A stretch of 64,000 nt of DNA from Nocardia sp. NBC_01327 (GTDB lineage: Bacteria; Actinomycetota; Actinomycetes; Mycobacteriales; Mycobacteriaceae), in NCBI RefSeq assembly GCF_035958815.1, contig NZ_CP108383.1, positions 6,510,001-6,574,000 of the forward strand, written 5' to 3'. Under the pieces are notes generated by a model that was not told the origin of the DNA, did no database searches, and worked only from the letters and a program-made list of their open reading frames with translations. Below, piece by piece: positions 53,065-62,115 of this stretch (its first letter is position 1; each line of letters starts with the position of its first letter). The translations under genes were made by a program, and so were the position numbers.

Positions 53065-54189
53065 ATGGACCTCACCGCATCCGGGCGAGGGATCACCACC
53101 TCGGTGGCCTCCCCCGCCACCTCCCTCCGCCCCTGGCTACCCGCGTCGATCCTGCTCGCCGCCACCATGACCTGGGCGGTCGGCGCCACCTGGGATATCC
53201 AGTGGCACAGCGACGTCGGCCCGGACACCTTCTTCACCCTGCCGCATCTGTTCATCTACGCCAGCGCCGCCATGTCCGGATTCACCAGTCTCGCAGTGAT
53301 TCTCGCGACGACAGCGGCGGGGCGCGCGGGCCGGCCCGTGGACGCGACTCTCGGCGGCCCGGGCATCGGCGTCTTCGGCCGGACCTTCACCGCACCGCTC
53401 GGCTACCTGGTGACCAGCCTGGGCGCGGCCGCCTTCCTGCTGTACGGCCTGTGGGATCTGTGGTGGCACAGCCTGTACGGCTTCGACGCGATCATCGATT
53501 CACCACCGCACATCGGGCTCTTCCTCTCCAGCACCGTCACCTCGGTGGGCACGGTCATCGTCTTCGCCGCAGCGCGGGAACAGCGCTGGGGACAGCTCGG
53601 TGCGCTCATCTGCCTCGGGAATCTGCTGATCTCCAGCACCATCACCGCACTGGCCGTGCAGCGACTCAGCGGCGGCACCATTCGGTGGACCGTCGTGGTG
53701 ACCGCATTCATGGCGTTGATCCTGCTGGTCACCGGCGGCTCCTTCCGCAAGGGTGGTGCGACGATCACAGCTTTGGTCGCGGCCGCCATGCAGGGCATCT
53801 TCTGGTGGTTCGCGCCGTGGGCCGCGCGCGCCTACGCGGATTTCGTGGGACTGCCTATGCGCGAGCACATTCGGGGCATTCCGGCGACTCCGGCACTGAT
53901 TCCGCTGTGCCTGATCCCGGTCGGCATTGTCGTCGATCTGCTGCTGCGCCGGAGCGGGCACACCATCCGGCTGCTTCCGGCGCTGGCGGGTGCGATCGGC
54001 GGCGCCATCGTCGCACTGTGCGCACCGTGGCAGAACATTCTCATCTACGGCGGTTCGCTGCCCGTGACCGCGACCATTGTCGGCACCACCGTTTTCGGCG
54101 CGATCTTCGGCGGCCTCGCCGGTTTCCTCGGCTGGCGTTTCGGCGACATGCTGCGCCTCGCCGCCCCGACCACCGGAGCCCGCGCATGA
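53065..54189 (+). CDS. Polytopic membrane protein
   Basis: A 374-aa protein with about nine to ten membrane segments, for instance LLAATMTWAVGATWDIQWH, LVTSLGAAAFLLYGLWDLWW and ALIPLCLIPVGIVVDLLL. Conserved His residues sit at membrane edges (WDIQWHSDVG, DLWWHSLYGFD, SPPHIGLF), which suggests metal or heme contact. The start at 53065 has AGGAGC upstream. It overlaps the next gene by 4 bp. I do not recognise a named family. Confidence 0.78.
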   Translation: MDLTASGRGITTSVASPATSLRPWLPASILLAATMTWAVGATWDIQWHSDVGPDTFFTLPHLFIYASAAMSGFTSLAVILATTAAGRAGRPVDATLGGPGIGVFGRTFTAPLGYLVTSLGAAAFLLYGLWDLWWHSLYGFDAIIDSPPHIGLFLSSTVTSVGTVIVFAAAREQRWGQLGALICLGNLLISSTITALAVQRLSGGTIRWTVVVTAFMALILLVTGGSFRKGGATITALVAAAMQGIFWWFAPWAARAYADFVGLPMREHIRGIPATPALIPLCLIPVGIVVDLLLRRSGHTIRLLPALAGAIGGAIVALCAPWQNILIYGGSLPVTATIVGTTVFGAIFGGLAGFLGWRFGDMLRLAAPTTGARA

Positions 54190-54746
54190 TCGCCCGCCTG
54201 CTGTCCGCCGCCGCAACACTTCTCGCCGTCCTCGGACTGCTGGCCACCGCCACCGGCACCGCCGCCGCCTATCAGCCGGTCGATATCGTGCATACCGAGC
54301 ACGTCCAGGCGGGTCCGTACAGTCTCACCATCGGATTCAGCCAATGGCCCTTGCGCGCAATGCAATCGCTGGATTTCACCTTCGACCCGGAGGGCGGCAT
54401 CGCCGATAAGTCCGGCACCCTGACCACGATCCGGCCCAACGGGCAGGTCAGCAAATCTCAGCCGCTCTCCCGCCATCCTCGTAAACACGAGGTCTGGGGA
54501 CTGGATGTCAGATCGCTTGATCAGCAGGGCAATTGGACGTTTCGCTTCACGATCGACGGACCGCAGGGTCAGGGGGTCGGCGAACTGCACGACCTCAACG
54601 TCCTGCAGCAGCCCGGTCCGCCGCTGTCGGTCAGCTGGGCCGTGAGCTCCCTGCCGCTGCTGGGCCTGATCGTCTTCCTCGCGTACGTCTGGCGGCGCAC
54701 CCGCCGCACGACCCCCGATAAGCGGGAGCTGGTCGGTCAGCACTGA
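54186..54746 (+). CDS. Secreted protein with C-terminal anchor
   Basis: A 186-aa protein with a signal peptide (about 1-28, TAAAYQ), an exported beta domain (SLTIGFSQWPLRAMQSLDFTF) and a C-terminal membrane segment (SSLPLLGLIVFLAYVW) followed by a basic tail. It overlaps the polytopic protein gene by 4 bp and closes the four-gene envelope module. A short inverted repeat at 54754-54783 may terminate it. The function is unknown. Confidence 0.78.
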   Translation: MIARLLSAAATLLAVLGLLATATGTAAAYQPVDIVHTEHVQAGPYSLTIGFSQWPLRAMQSLDFTFDPEGGIADKSGTLTTIRPNGQVSKSQPLSRHPRKHEVWGLDVRSLDQQGNWTFRFTIDGPQGQGVGELHDLNVLQQPGPPLSVSWAVSSLPLLGLIVFLAYVWRRTRRTTPDKRELVGQH

Positions 54747-54780
54747 ACACGGTTGACCGGCAGCCTGATTCAGGATCCGG

Positions 54781-55263
54781 TCACACCGATTTGTACCCCG
54801 GGTGCACGCCCGGGCTGAGCCCCTGATCGGCGGCGATGCGGCCGAGCATATCGGCGAGTTGCCGATGCTCGTCGTCGGTCAGGGAACGGCACAGCTGCGC
54901 CTCGTTGTCCATGGCGACCACCCCGAGTTCGCCCAGCGTCGCCTGCCCCTTCGGCGTCAGGAACAGCGCGTGCAGACGCCTGTCGTCCGGATTGCGCTTG
55001 CGTTCGATCAGGCCGCGCTCCTCGAGCTTGTCCGCGAACTGCACGAAGCGGCTGGGCGGCATGCCCAGATCATCGGCGAGTTCGCGCTGACTGCGGCCGG
55101 GCCGGAAGACGAGCGCGCGCAGTAGACCGGCCTGAGCCGGCGTCAGGTCCAGCGCCGCGGTGCCCTCGGCGAATCTATTGGCGGCATGCGCTCCGACCTG
55201 GGCAAGCAGGAAGCCGACCGCCCGGGGTGTGCGATGTCCGCCCGCTTCTTCTTTCGTGTCCAC
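54781..55263 (-). CDS. MarR-family regulator
   Basis: A 160-aa MarR protein: HTH RSQRELADDLGMPPSRFVQFADKLEERGLI and wing RKRNPDDRRLHALFLT. It is divergent from a small membrane protein followed by an SDR gene, and probably regulates both through AT-rich palindromic sites at 55288-55320. Confidence 0.9.
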   Translation of the reverse strand: MDTKEEAGGHRTPRAVGFLLAQVGAHAANRFAEGTAALDLTPAQAGLLRALVFRPGRSQRELADDLGMPPSRFVQFADKLEERGLIERKRNPDDRRLHALFLTPKGQATLGELGVVAMDNEAQLCRSLTDDEHRQLADMLGRIAADQGLSPGVHPGYKSV

Positions 55264-55366
55264 GAAGCAATGGTAGCAGCGTGAATACGATTAACCATTG
55301 ACAATCGTTACATATTGTAATCATTATTGAGGAAGTACGGTTCACCCGAGCTTGAGGATCGCCGCC
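55264..55366. promoter_or_regulatory. AT-rich divergent operator region
   Basis: TTACA-TAT-TGTAA (55308-55320) is a 13-bp palindrome. CGATT and AATCG form a second pair at about 55288-55307. TTGACA (55298-55303) is a likely -35 for the rightward operon, so bound regulator would overlap the promoter. Confidence 0.55.
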
Positions 55367-56002
55367 ATGAGCACCACCACCGCTCGCACCAGCACCACTC
55401 GCATCAACCCCGTAGTTCTCGCCCCCGTCCTGGCCTTCGCCGGATTCACCATCGCCTACGTGGCCACCAATGCCGGCGTCCCGCACCCCGATGCCAGCGG
55501 CGCGGATGTGCTCGCCTACACGACCTCGCACACCGGACTGATCAAGGCCGGAGCGGTGCTGATGTTGCTGTCGGCGACCCCGCTGGCCATTGCGGGCGCA
55601 CTGCTGCAGCGCACACTGCGCGCTCCGGCCATTGCCGTCGTCGGCGCCGGGCTCGCTGCCGCCGCACTCACCCTCAGCGCGCTGTTCGCCTGGGCCGGTG
55701 GGCATCTGGCCGGTAGCAGCACACCGGAACTGGCCCGCGCGATCGCCGATCTGGGCTACCTGACCGGCGGGCCCGCCTATTCCGCCGGATTCGGACTGCT
55801 GATCATCGGGATTGCGGTTCCGGCACTGCTGAATCGGTCGCTGCCACCGGTGCTGGTGTGGATCGGCCTCGCCATCGCCGTGGCCGCGGCTCTGTCCACG
55901 CTGGCGCTCATTGCCTCGGGGTTCGGCTATCTGCTTCCGGTCGTCCGGTTCGGCGGCCTGCTCTGGCTGATCGCCACCGCCGTAGTGCTCTCCCGTCGCT
56001 GA
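55367..56002 (+). CDS. Small polytopic membrane protein
   Basis: A 211-aa protein with about six membrane segments and short loops (AFAGFTIAYVATNAGVPHP, LIKAGAVLMLLSATPLAIAGALL, LVWIGLAIAVAAALSTLALIASG). It resembles DUF4386-type proteins. The start at 55367 follows GAGGA. It is divergent from marR and 43 nt upstream of an SDR gene. The function is unknown. Confidence 0.8.
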   Translation: MSTTTARTSTTRINPVVLAPVLAFAGFTIAYVATNAGVPHPDASGADVLAYTTSHTGLIKAGAVLMLLSATPLAIAGALLQRTLRAPAIAVVGAGLAAAALTLSALFAWAGGHLAGSSTPELARAIADLGYLTGGPAYSAGFGLLIIGIAVPALLNRSLPPVLVWIGLAIAVAAALSTLALIASGFGYLLPVVRFGGLLWLIATAVVLSRR

Positions 56003-56045
56003 ATTCACCTCTATCCCTTTATTACTCATCGAAAGGCTCGATCCC

Positions 56046-56813
56046 ATGTCCCTCAGCAGCTACTCCGACCTCTCCGGCAAGATCGCGGTAATCACCGGCG
56101 GCTCACGCGGTATCGGCGCACAGACCGCCCGCATGCTGGCCGCCCAGGGGGTGCGGGTCTGCCTGGTCGGCCGCGACGAGAAGGCACTCGACGCTGTCGC
56201 GGCGGAGATCAGCGAGGCCGGTGGCACGGCGCTGGCGGCCGTCGCCGATGTCACCGATGCGACTGCGCTGGAACAGGTCCGGGAGCTCGTGGAGAGCCGA
56301 CTCGGCCTGGTCCAGATTCTCGCCGCCTTCGCCGGTGGCGTGGGCGAGCCGGTGCCGAGCCCGAATCTCACCGAACAGCGCTGGCATCAGGCGCTGGATT
56401 CGAATCTGACCTCGGCCTTCCTCACCATCCAGGCCTTCCTGCCCGGCATGATCGCCCAGGGTTCCGGCAGCATCATCACCATGTCCTCCACCGCGGGCCG
56501 CCAGCCCAGCCAGGCGAATCTGGCCTACGGGGTCGCCAAGGCCGGAGTGATCATGCTGACCCGGCACCTCGCCACCGAACTCGGCCCCAACGGCATTCGC
56601 GTCAATGCCCTGGCCCCGTCCTCGATTCGCACCGAGAAGGTGGCCGCGCATATGCCCGAGTCCGTGCAGCAGCAGGTCGCGGCCGCGCACCCGCTGCGCC
56701 GCCTCGGCCTGACCACCGATGTCGGTGAGGCGGCCCTGTTCCTGGCCTCCGACGCCTCGTCCTATCTGTCCGGCATCACCATCGATGTGGCGGGCGGGCG
56801 GATCACGAACTGA
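56046..56813 (+). CDS. Short-chain dehydrogenase/reductase
   Basis: A 255-aa classical SDR with TGGSRGIGAQTARML, Ser in MSSTAGRQ, YGVAK and the end YLSGITIDVAGG. An NNAG-like motif is replaced by AFAGG. It is co-oriented with the membrane protein and likely under the same MarR control. The substrate is unknown. Confidence 0.9.
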   Translation: MSLSSYSDLSGKIAVITGGSRGIGAQTARMLAAQGVRVCLVGRDEKALDAVAAEISEAGGTALAAVADVTDATALEQVRELVESRLGLVQILAAFAGGVGEPVPSPNLTEQRWHQALDSNLTSAFLTIQAFLPGMIAQGSGSIITMSSTAGRQPSQANLAYGVAKAGVIMLTRHLATELGPNGIRVNALAPSSIRTEKVAAHMPESVQQQVAAAHPLRRLGLTTDVGEAALFLASDASSYLSGITIDVAGGRITN

Positions 56814-56974
56814 CCTACGCGCCAGGCATATTCGCCATCACGCAGCTATCGGACCCGGGTCCCGCGACCCGGGGCCGTCGCACGCCGCACTGCCGCTGTC
56901 GGCGATCGTCGTCATACTCGGACCCGACCCGGCCACCGACCCGCGTGGCCTCGACCGGAAGGGGTACGGGGTTC

Positions 56975-57634
56975 GTGACCCGCTATCACCGCATCGCCGC
57001 TCAGGATCTGGGCCGGCTCGCCGCGCTGAGCGACGGGATATTCGCTGTCGCAATGACTTTGCTGGTCCTGGATCTGCACGTACCGGCCGCGCAGACCTGG
57101 CACGAGCGACTGCTGTGGTCGACCGGCGCGGTATCCGACGAGGAGCAGGTGTGGCACGCCCTGACCCACACCGGACCACAGTTCGTCATCTGCCTGCTGG
57201 GGTTCCTCACCCTGGGCATGTTCTGGATCGGACAGCAGACCCAGCTGAACCTGCTGACCCGCGCCGACCGATCGCTGGCATGGATCCACATCATGTTCCT
57301 GTTCGGAATCTGCCTGGTGCCCTTCGCGACCGCACTGCTGGCCGCGTTTCCGCAATCACGCCTGGCGCTGCTGGTCTACTGGGTGGATCTGCTCTACCTC
57401 GGCCTGGTGCAGCTCGGGGGCCTGCGATACGCCCGCCGGGCGGAACTCTTCGCCGACACCACCACACCCGAAGACGTGACGGCGATTCGACGTCGCATCG
57501 GCGTCGTGCAGATGCTGTACGCCGCGAGCGTGGCGCTGTGCCCCGTCAGCACCTATCTGAGCATCGGCGTGATCATCGCGCTACAGGTGAATTCGGCTGT
57601 CTCCCCGCCCATTCGCCCGTTGAACAAATTCTGA
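56975..57634 (+). CDS. TMEM175-like (DUF1211) membrane protein
   Basis: A 219-aa protein with the bacterial TMEM175 signature RLAALSDGIFAVAMTLLVLDL near the N-terminus and about six membrane segments. Bacterial TMEM175 proteins form potassium channels as tetramers. The start is probably GTG 56975, after GGAAGGGG; GTG 56945 is also open. A 160-nt gap upstream shows no gene. Channel function is inferred from family. Confidence 0.82.
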   Translation: MTRYHRIAAQDLGRLAALSDGIFAVAMTLLVLDLHVPAAQTWHERLLWSTGAVSDEEQVWHALTHTGPQFVICLLGFLTLGMFWIGQQTQLNLLTRADRSLAWIHIMFLFGICLVPFATALLAAFPQSRLALLVYWVDLLYLGLVQLGGLRYARRAELFADTTTPEDVTAIRRRIGVVQMLYAASVALCPVSTYLSIGVIIALQVNSAVSPPIRPLNKF

Positions 57635-57756
57635 AGCAATCCTCGCCCCGCGCACCGGACCGAACGTTGCGAATTGGGAGCCGTCCCACCCGAATAGTGA
57701 GTTGCGTTACAGGACAACGCTATTCGCTCACTTCGAAAACATCAGGTTCACCATTC

Positions 57757-57770
57757 AGTAACACGTTCTA
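57757..57770. promoter_or_regulatory. KstR-like box before the Rieske oxygenase gene
   Basis: AGTAACACGTTCTA matches the KstR consensus TnnAACnnGTTnnA at all defined positions except the first. It lies 3 nt before the ATG at 57774. KstR represses cholesterol catabolic genes in mycolic-acid actinomycetes. The closeness to the ATG suggests that the true start may be further downstream. Confidence 0.5.
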
Positions 57771-57773
57771 GTT

Positions 57774-58838
57774 ATGGTGGGCAGCGTGATCCTACGACGT
57801 GATCGTCCCGGCCTATCCGAGTTGCCGCGCGATCCGCGCGCCGACCAATATCCGATGCCCAGCGTGCCCGACGGCTGGTACGCGGTCCTGCGCAGCGCAC
57901 ATCTGCGCCGCGGCAAGGTTGTCAGCCTGCACTACTTCGGCCGTGCGCTCGTCGCCTTCCGCGGCCGCGACGGCGAAGTCGCCGTCCGCGATGCGCACTG
58001 CCCGCACTACGGCGCCCATTTGGGCGCCGGCGGAAAGGTGGTGGACGGCAAGCTCGAATGTCCTTTTCACGGCTGGCAATTCGATACCGACGGCTCCTGC
58101 GCCTCCGCGCCGTTCGCCGCCCGCGCACCCCGCGTCGCGCTGGGCGGGTTCCCGGTTCGCGAACACAGCGGGCTGATCTTCGTCTACACCGGGTCGGAGG
58201 AACCGGCCTGGGAGGTGCCCGTCGTCCCGGAAGCCACGGCCCCGGACTACGCCCGCCCGATCGACGATGTCCTGCAGGCCCGCATCCACGTACAGGAGAT
58301 GCGGGAGAACATCGTCGACGAATCCCACTTCCACCACATTCACGGCCAGAGCGAACCGCCCGTGCAGGACCTGCATCCCGACGGGCCGTTCGCCGAGATC
58401 CACAGCCGGTTCCGCAAATCCGTGCTGGGGTACTGGCTCGACAACAGCTTCGACGTCTTCATGTACGGGCCCGGCGTCATGGTGGTGCGGACCAGCGGAC
58501 TGCTGATCACCATGACCGCGATCGCGCTCACCACGCCGATCGACGACACCACCAGCGAGCTGCGGATGCTGTACTACATCCAGCGCCCGGCCCGCGCACC
58601 GTTCGCCACTCCCCTGCTGAAGCTGGCCTTCCGCATGGTCGCGCTGGACGAGGTGCGGGAGGAATTGGAAATCTGGGATCACAAGATCCACCGGCCCCGG
58701 CCGGTACTGCTTCCGCACGAGAAGGGCATCAAGGCGCTGCGGCGCTGGTATGCCCAGTTCTATTCCCCAGAATCACCGCGGGGAATCTCGAATACGCTGC
58801 CGCAGAACGAATCCCGAGAACTGGAGACCAGCAGCTAG
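57774..58838 (+). CDS. KshA/DAF36-like Rieske steroid oxygenase
   Basis: A 354-aa Rieske non-heme iron oxygenase. The 2Fe-2S site is DAHCPHYGAHLG with ECPFHGWQF (CxH and CxxH), and the mononuclear iron motif is ENIVDESHFHHIHG (NxxDxxHx4H). The C-terminal EIWDHKIHRPRP...ALRRWYAQFY parallels KshA, the 3-ketosteroid 9-alpha-hydroxylase; the Rieske region also resembles cholesterol 7-desaturases. It needs a reductase such as KshB, not seen here. GTG 57786 is an alternative start. A KstR-like box overlaps the promoter. Confidence 0.88.
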   Translation: MVGSVILRRDRPGLSELPRDPRADQYPMPSVPDGWYAVLRSAHLRRGKVVSLHYFGRALVAFRGRDGEVAVRDAHCPHYGAHLGAGGKVVDGKLECPFHGWQFDTDGSCASAPFAARAPRVALGGFPVREHSGLIFVYTGSEEPAWEVPVVPEATAPDYARPIDDVLQARIHVQEMRENIVDESHFHHIHGQSEPPVQDLHPDGPFAEIHSRFRKSVLGYWLDNSFDVFMYGPGVMVVRTSGLLITMTAIALTTPIDDTTSELRMLYYIQRPARAPFATPLLKLAFRMVALDEVREELEIWDHKIHRPRPVLLPHEKGIKALRRWYAQFYSPESPRGISNTLPQNESRELETSS

Positions 58839-58855
58839 ATCACCCGCAAGAATGC

Positions 58856-58884
58856 ACGGCCCGCGAGTTCCCCTCGCGGGCCGT
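58856..58884 (+). terminator. 12-bp hairpin after the Rieske gene
   Basis: ACGGCCCGCGAG (58856-58867) and its exact complement (58873-58884) enclose a 5-nt loop, 17 nt after the stop codon. It is probably a terminator, although the following bases are not a T-run. Confidence 0.7.
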
Positions 58885-58890
58885 TCGCGC

Positions 58891-58903
58891 TATAACGGTT
58901 ATA
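58891..58903. promoter_or_regulatory. TATAAC-G-GTTATA palindrome, promoter region of secreted hydrolase
   Basis: A perfect 6-bp inverted repeat with a 1-nt spacer is followed by a second TATAAC (58902-58907). It lies about 75 bp before the hydrolase start in an AT-rich island, fitting a promoter with an overlapping operator. Confidence 0.4.
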
Positions 58904-58975
58904 TAACGACTCCTACTTAATACTCGGTAGCGGGCCGGGCAGTCTGCATGCTCTGTGGGCGTGAAAGGAATCCCC

Positions 58976-59950
58976 ATGGCCCGCACACTGACCCGCACAC
59001 TGGCAGCGCTGGCTGCCGCCACCTGCCTCGCGACCGCCGCGGCAGCCACCGCGACGGCGGCCCCGAACGAGCAGGCGGCGGGCACGATCGAATCCGGCTA
59101 CAGCGCACCCGGGCCGTGGCAGGTGACCGCGCAGCCCGCCTTCGCATGCTGCGATACGACCGGCGCGGCCTACGACGTGTGGTACCCAACCGATCTGGGC
59201 GCCAATGGTTTCCGGCATCCGATCATCGCCTGGGGCGACGGCACGCTCGCACTGCCGCGCCAGTACACATATCTGCTCCAGCATTTGGCGTCGTGGGGTT
59301 TTGTCGTGATCGCCCCCGAGAACGAGGCCACCGGGACCGGCGCCGATATCGCGGCCGCCGCGAACTACCTGGTGCAGCAGAACTCGACGCCCGCGAGCAT
59401 CTTCTTCCAGAAGTTGAACACCGGCGAGATCGGGGCCATCGGCCATTCACAGGGCGCCGTCGGCGTACTGAACGCCATGATCGACTCCGGTGGCGCGATC
59501 AAGACCGCCGTCCCGATCGAACTGCCCGTGCAGCTGACCTGCCTGCCCGGCATCTGCGCCGACACCCGGCGGATCGGGGCGGGCTCGGTGTTCTTCGTGA
59601 ACGGTGCGCAGGACACTGTCATCTCACCCTCGACCCAACCGCAGCCGTGGCAGACGAGCGGATTGCAGTCCGATCAGGCCTATTACGAGGCGACTCCGGA
59701 CACCGTGGCCAAGGCGTGGGCCACGGTGAACGACGCCAACCACAACGATGTGCAGGGGCAGCCCGATTGCGCGGCGGCGAGCTTCCCTTGCGTGCGCGGG
59801 GTGTATAGCTATCTCGGCTACCCGACCGCGTGGTTGCTGGACCAGCTGACCGGTGATGCGCGGGCGCACAGCGTCTTCGTCTCGGGCACCGGCGAACTCT
59901 TCGACCGAACCGGAAGCTGGAGCAATCAGATCAGCAATATCGTCTCCTGA
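58976..59950 (+). CDS. Secreted alpha/beta hydrolase (chlorophyllase/lipase-like)
   Basis: A 324-aa exported hydrolase with a signal peptide of about 30 residues (MARTLTRTLAAL...TATAAP). The nucleophile elbow is IGHSQGAVG (GxSxG). The oxyanion strand HPIIAWGDGTLALP and paired cysteines (CC near residue 57; CLPGIC; DCAAASFPC) fit the secreted PET-hydrolase/chlorophyllase-like class. The start at 58976 has AAAGGA upstream. The substrate is unknown, probably an ester. Confidence 0.85.
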   Translation: MARTLTRTLAALAAATCLATAAAATATAAPNEQAAGTIESGYSAPGPWQVTAQPAFACCDTTGAAYDVWYPTDLGANGFRHPIIAWGDGTLALPRQYTYLLQHLASWGFVVIAPENEATGTGADIAAAANYLVQQNSTPASIFFQKLNTGEIGAIGHSQGAVGVLNAMIDSGGAIKTAVPIELPVQLTCLPGICADTRRIGAGSVFFVNGAQDTVISPSTQPQPWQTSGLQSDQAYYEATPDTVAKAWATVNDANHNDVQGQPDCAAASFPCVRGVYSYLGYPTAWLLDQLTGDARAHSVFVSGTGELFDRTGSWSNQISNIVS

Positions 59951-60019
59951 GCAGCGTGCAGACCGTGCCGCAGCCCAACACGGGACGCACCCGGCAAATC
60001 AGACCGATAAGCTCGTGCC

Positions 60020-60640
60020 GTGAGGCAGCGACAGCGTGGCGGGCGGGCCGCCCAGGCGGAGGACCGGCGGGAGACCATCCTGCGGGCCGCAATGGAGGTC
60101 ATCGCCGAGCGCGGCTACCGCGGCGCATCGCTGGCGGCGGTAGCCGAACGCGTCGGCCTGACGCAGCCGGGGCTGCTGCACTACTTCCCCAGTAAAGAGC
60201 TGCTGCTGATCGGCGTGCTCGAAGCCCGCGACCGCTGGGATATCACCGCGTTCCCCGCGAAGTCCGAAAGCTCCTGGCGGATAGCCGATGTCGAGCAGCT
60301 GGTGGACTACAACGCCATGCGCCGCGGCCTCGTGCAGACCTTCGCCGCCCTCGCCGGCGAGGCCGTCACCGACGATCATCCCGCGCGGGAATTCTTCAAG
60401 GAACGCTATGAGGACGCCCGCGCGGCACTGGCGGACGTCCTGCGCAATGAATTCGGCGAGCGGCTACCCGGCGGCCTGACACCGGAACAGGCTGCGCCCC
60501 TGCTGGTCGCGGTCATGGACGGCCTGCAGACCCAGTGGCTACTGGATCCCGACGCCGTGGACATGGCCGCCGTATTCCGGGACTTCACGCCGCTGCTGGG
60601 CGTGCGGACCGGGAACGAGTCCGAACGCGAAACCGCCTGA
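60020..60640 (+). CDS. TetR-family regulator
   Basis: A 206-aa TetR protein with HTH GYRGASLAAVAERVGLTQPGLLHYFPSKELLL. It starts with GTG at 60020. It is convergent with an SDR gene and follows the secreted hydrolase on the same strand after 69 nt. Its target is unknown. Confidence 0.9.
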   Translation: MRQRQRGGRAAQAEDRRETILRAAMEVIAERGYRGASLAAVAERVGLTQPGLLHYFPSKELLLIGVLEARDRWDITAFPAKSESSWRIADVEQLVDYNAMRRGLVQTFAALAGEAVTDDHPAREFFKERYEDARAALADVLRNEFGERLPGGLTPEQAAPLLVAVMDGLQTQWLLDPDAVDMAAVFRDFTPLLGVRTGNESERETA

Positions 60641-60683
60641 GCCACAGCGGAGTGCGGTCGGCCAGAGGCACCCTTCGTTGATT

Positions 60684-61427
60684 TCAGCCGCGACCGAGCA
60701 GCGTGCCGCCGTTGATCTGCAGGATCTGGCCGGTGGTCCAGCCCGCTTCCGGGGACGCGAGATGGGCTATGCCCGCAGCGATTTCGTCGGGAGTGCCGGG
60801 GCGTCCGAGGGGGATCTGCGACACGCGGTCGGCTTCGAGCTCGGGGGTGAGGCGCTCGGCCCAGAATTCGGTGGCGGGGACGAAGCCGGGGGCGACGAGG
60901 TTGACGGTAATACCTTGGGGCGCAAGCTGTTGTGCGAGCCCCATGGACCAGCCGTGCAGTGCCGCCTTGGCTGCGCCGTAGGGGCCCGCGCCGCGCAGTG
61001 CGGCAATGGAGCTGACCGAGACGATGCGGCCGCCGGGAGCGGTGAAATGGGGAATGAGGGCCTCGGTCAACAGGACTGCCGTGAGGACGTTCAGCCGGAA
61101 GGTATCGGTATAGGCGTCGGCGAGCGCGGCCAGCCCGTCCGGCTGCTGCACGGGATTGCCGCCGGCATTGTTGACCAGGACATCGACGGCTCCACCCGCC
61201 GCGATCCGTGCACCCAGCGCTCGAACCTGTTCGGGCACTTCGAGATCGCCGACGGCGATGGTCACGCGCTCCTCGCCCAGGGCTTTGTTGATGTCGTCGG
61301 CGGCAGCCCGCAGTACGCCCTCGCGGCGCCCGACGATGATCACCGCATCGCCGTCGGCGGCGAGGCGTCGTGCCACGGCCCTGCCGATTCCGGTACCGCC
61401 ACCGCTGACCACCGCGCGTCGTGTCAT
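60684..61427 (-). CDS. Short-chain dehydrogenase/reductase
   Basis: A 247-aa SDR with SGGGTGIGRAVARRL, NNAGG, Ser in SVSSIAAL, YGAAKAAL and the end TTGQILQINGG. It overlaps the upstream TetR gene by 4 bp (ATGA), so the two form a regulator-enzyme operon. Substrate unknown. Confidence 0.9.
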   Translation of the reverse strand: MTRRAVVSGGGTGIGRAVARRLAADGDAVIIVGRREGVLRAAADDINKALGEERVTIAVGDLEVPEQVRALGARIAAGGAVDVLVNNAGGNPVQQPDGLAALADAYTDTFRLNVLTAVLLTEALIPHFTAPGGRIVSVSSIAALRGAGPYGAAKAALHGWSMGLAQQLAPQGITVNLVAPGFVPATEFWAERLTPELEADRVSQIPLGRPGTPDEIAAGIAHLASPEAGWTTGQILQINGGTLLGRG

Positions 61428-62008
61428 CGCTGCTCCCCTGACGATCCAAGTTCCGCGATCAGATTACCGCTCAGCAGCTTTCGCGCCCGATCCAGCTCCA
61501 GCGATCCGCTGAGCCAGCGCATGCTCAGGCCCTCGATCGAGGCGGTGAGTCGTTCGGCCGCGGCGCCGGAGTCCACCTCGGGCGGCACGCTGCCGTGCCG
61601 CTGCGCGGTGCGGATGAGTTCGCCGATGTAGTCCGTCCAGCGCGCCGTGGCCGCCTGCAATTGCTCGCGCAGTTCGGGCTGGAAAATGGCCGAGGCGCGC
61701 AATTCGCCCCAGGCCGTGCTGTTCTCGACGACCATCGGGGTGTCCTGCAACTCCCGCAGCAGCGTCTGCTCGAGGTGCCCGCGCGGATCGGCCTCGGGAT
61801 CGGCGTCCACTTCGGTGTACTGCTCGGCGCGGGTGCTGATGAACTCCAGCGTGCTCGACACCACGCCCGCGCGATCGCGGAAGTGGTAGTAGATCAGCGC
61901 GGTCGATACACCGGCCTCCTGCGCGAGCTCCTCGACCCGCAGGCCGCGAATGCCACGCTGGGCGACAACCCGGACAGCGGCCTCCAGAATGTCGGTGCGA
62001 CGGGACAT
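61424..62008 (-). CDS. TetR-family regulator, coupled to SDR
   Basis: A 194-aa TetR protein with HTH GIRGLRVEELAQEAGVSTALIYYHFRDRAGVV. The start at 62008 follows GGGAAG; a GTG 18 nt upstream is possible. It is first in the operon with the SDR at 60684-61427 and likely autoregulates it. The 107-nt gap upstream shows only AT-richer sequence near 62060. Confidence 0.9.
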   Translation of the reverse strand: MSRRTDILEAAVRVVAQRGIRGLRVEELAQEAGVSTALIYYHFRDRAGVVSSTLEFISTRAEQYTEVDADPEADPRGHLEQTLLRELQDTPMVVENSTAWGELRASAIFQPELREQLQAATARWTDYIGELIRTAQRHGSVPPEVDSGAAAERLTASIEGLSMRWLSGSLELDRARKLLSGNLIAELGSSGEQR

Positions 62009-62115
62009 TCGCTCACTTCCCACGGCGTTCAGGGTTCGACGGCAGTCCACCCTAGCGCAGAATTCTGACCGATTGTTCAGTCAGCGGATCCGTCGCCGAG
62101 CCCCGGCAGCGCCGA

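Noticed and set aside
53202..54746. A 514-codon rightward frame running through the polytopic membrane gene
   Set aside because: Only the final 186 codons (from 54186) form a protein with a signal peptide; the rest is a frame-shifted shadow.
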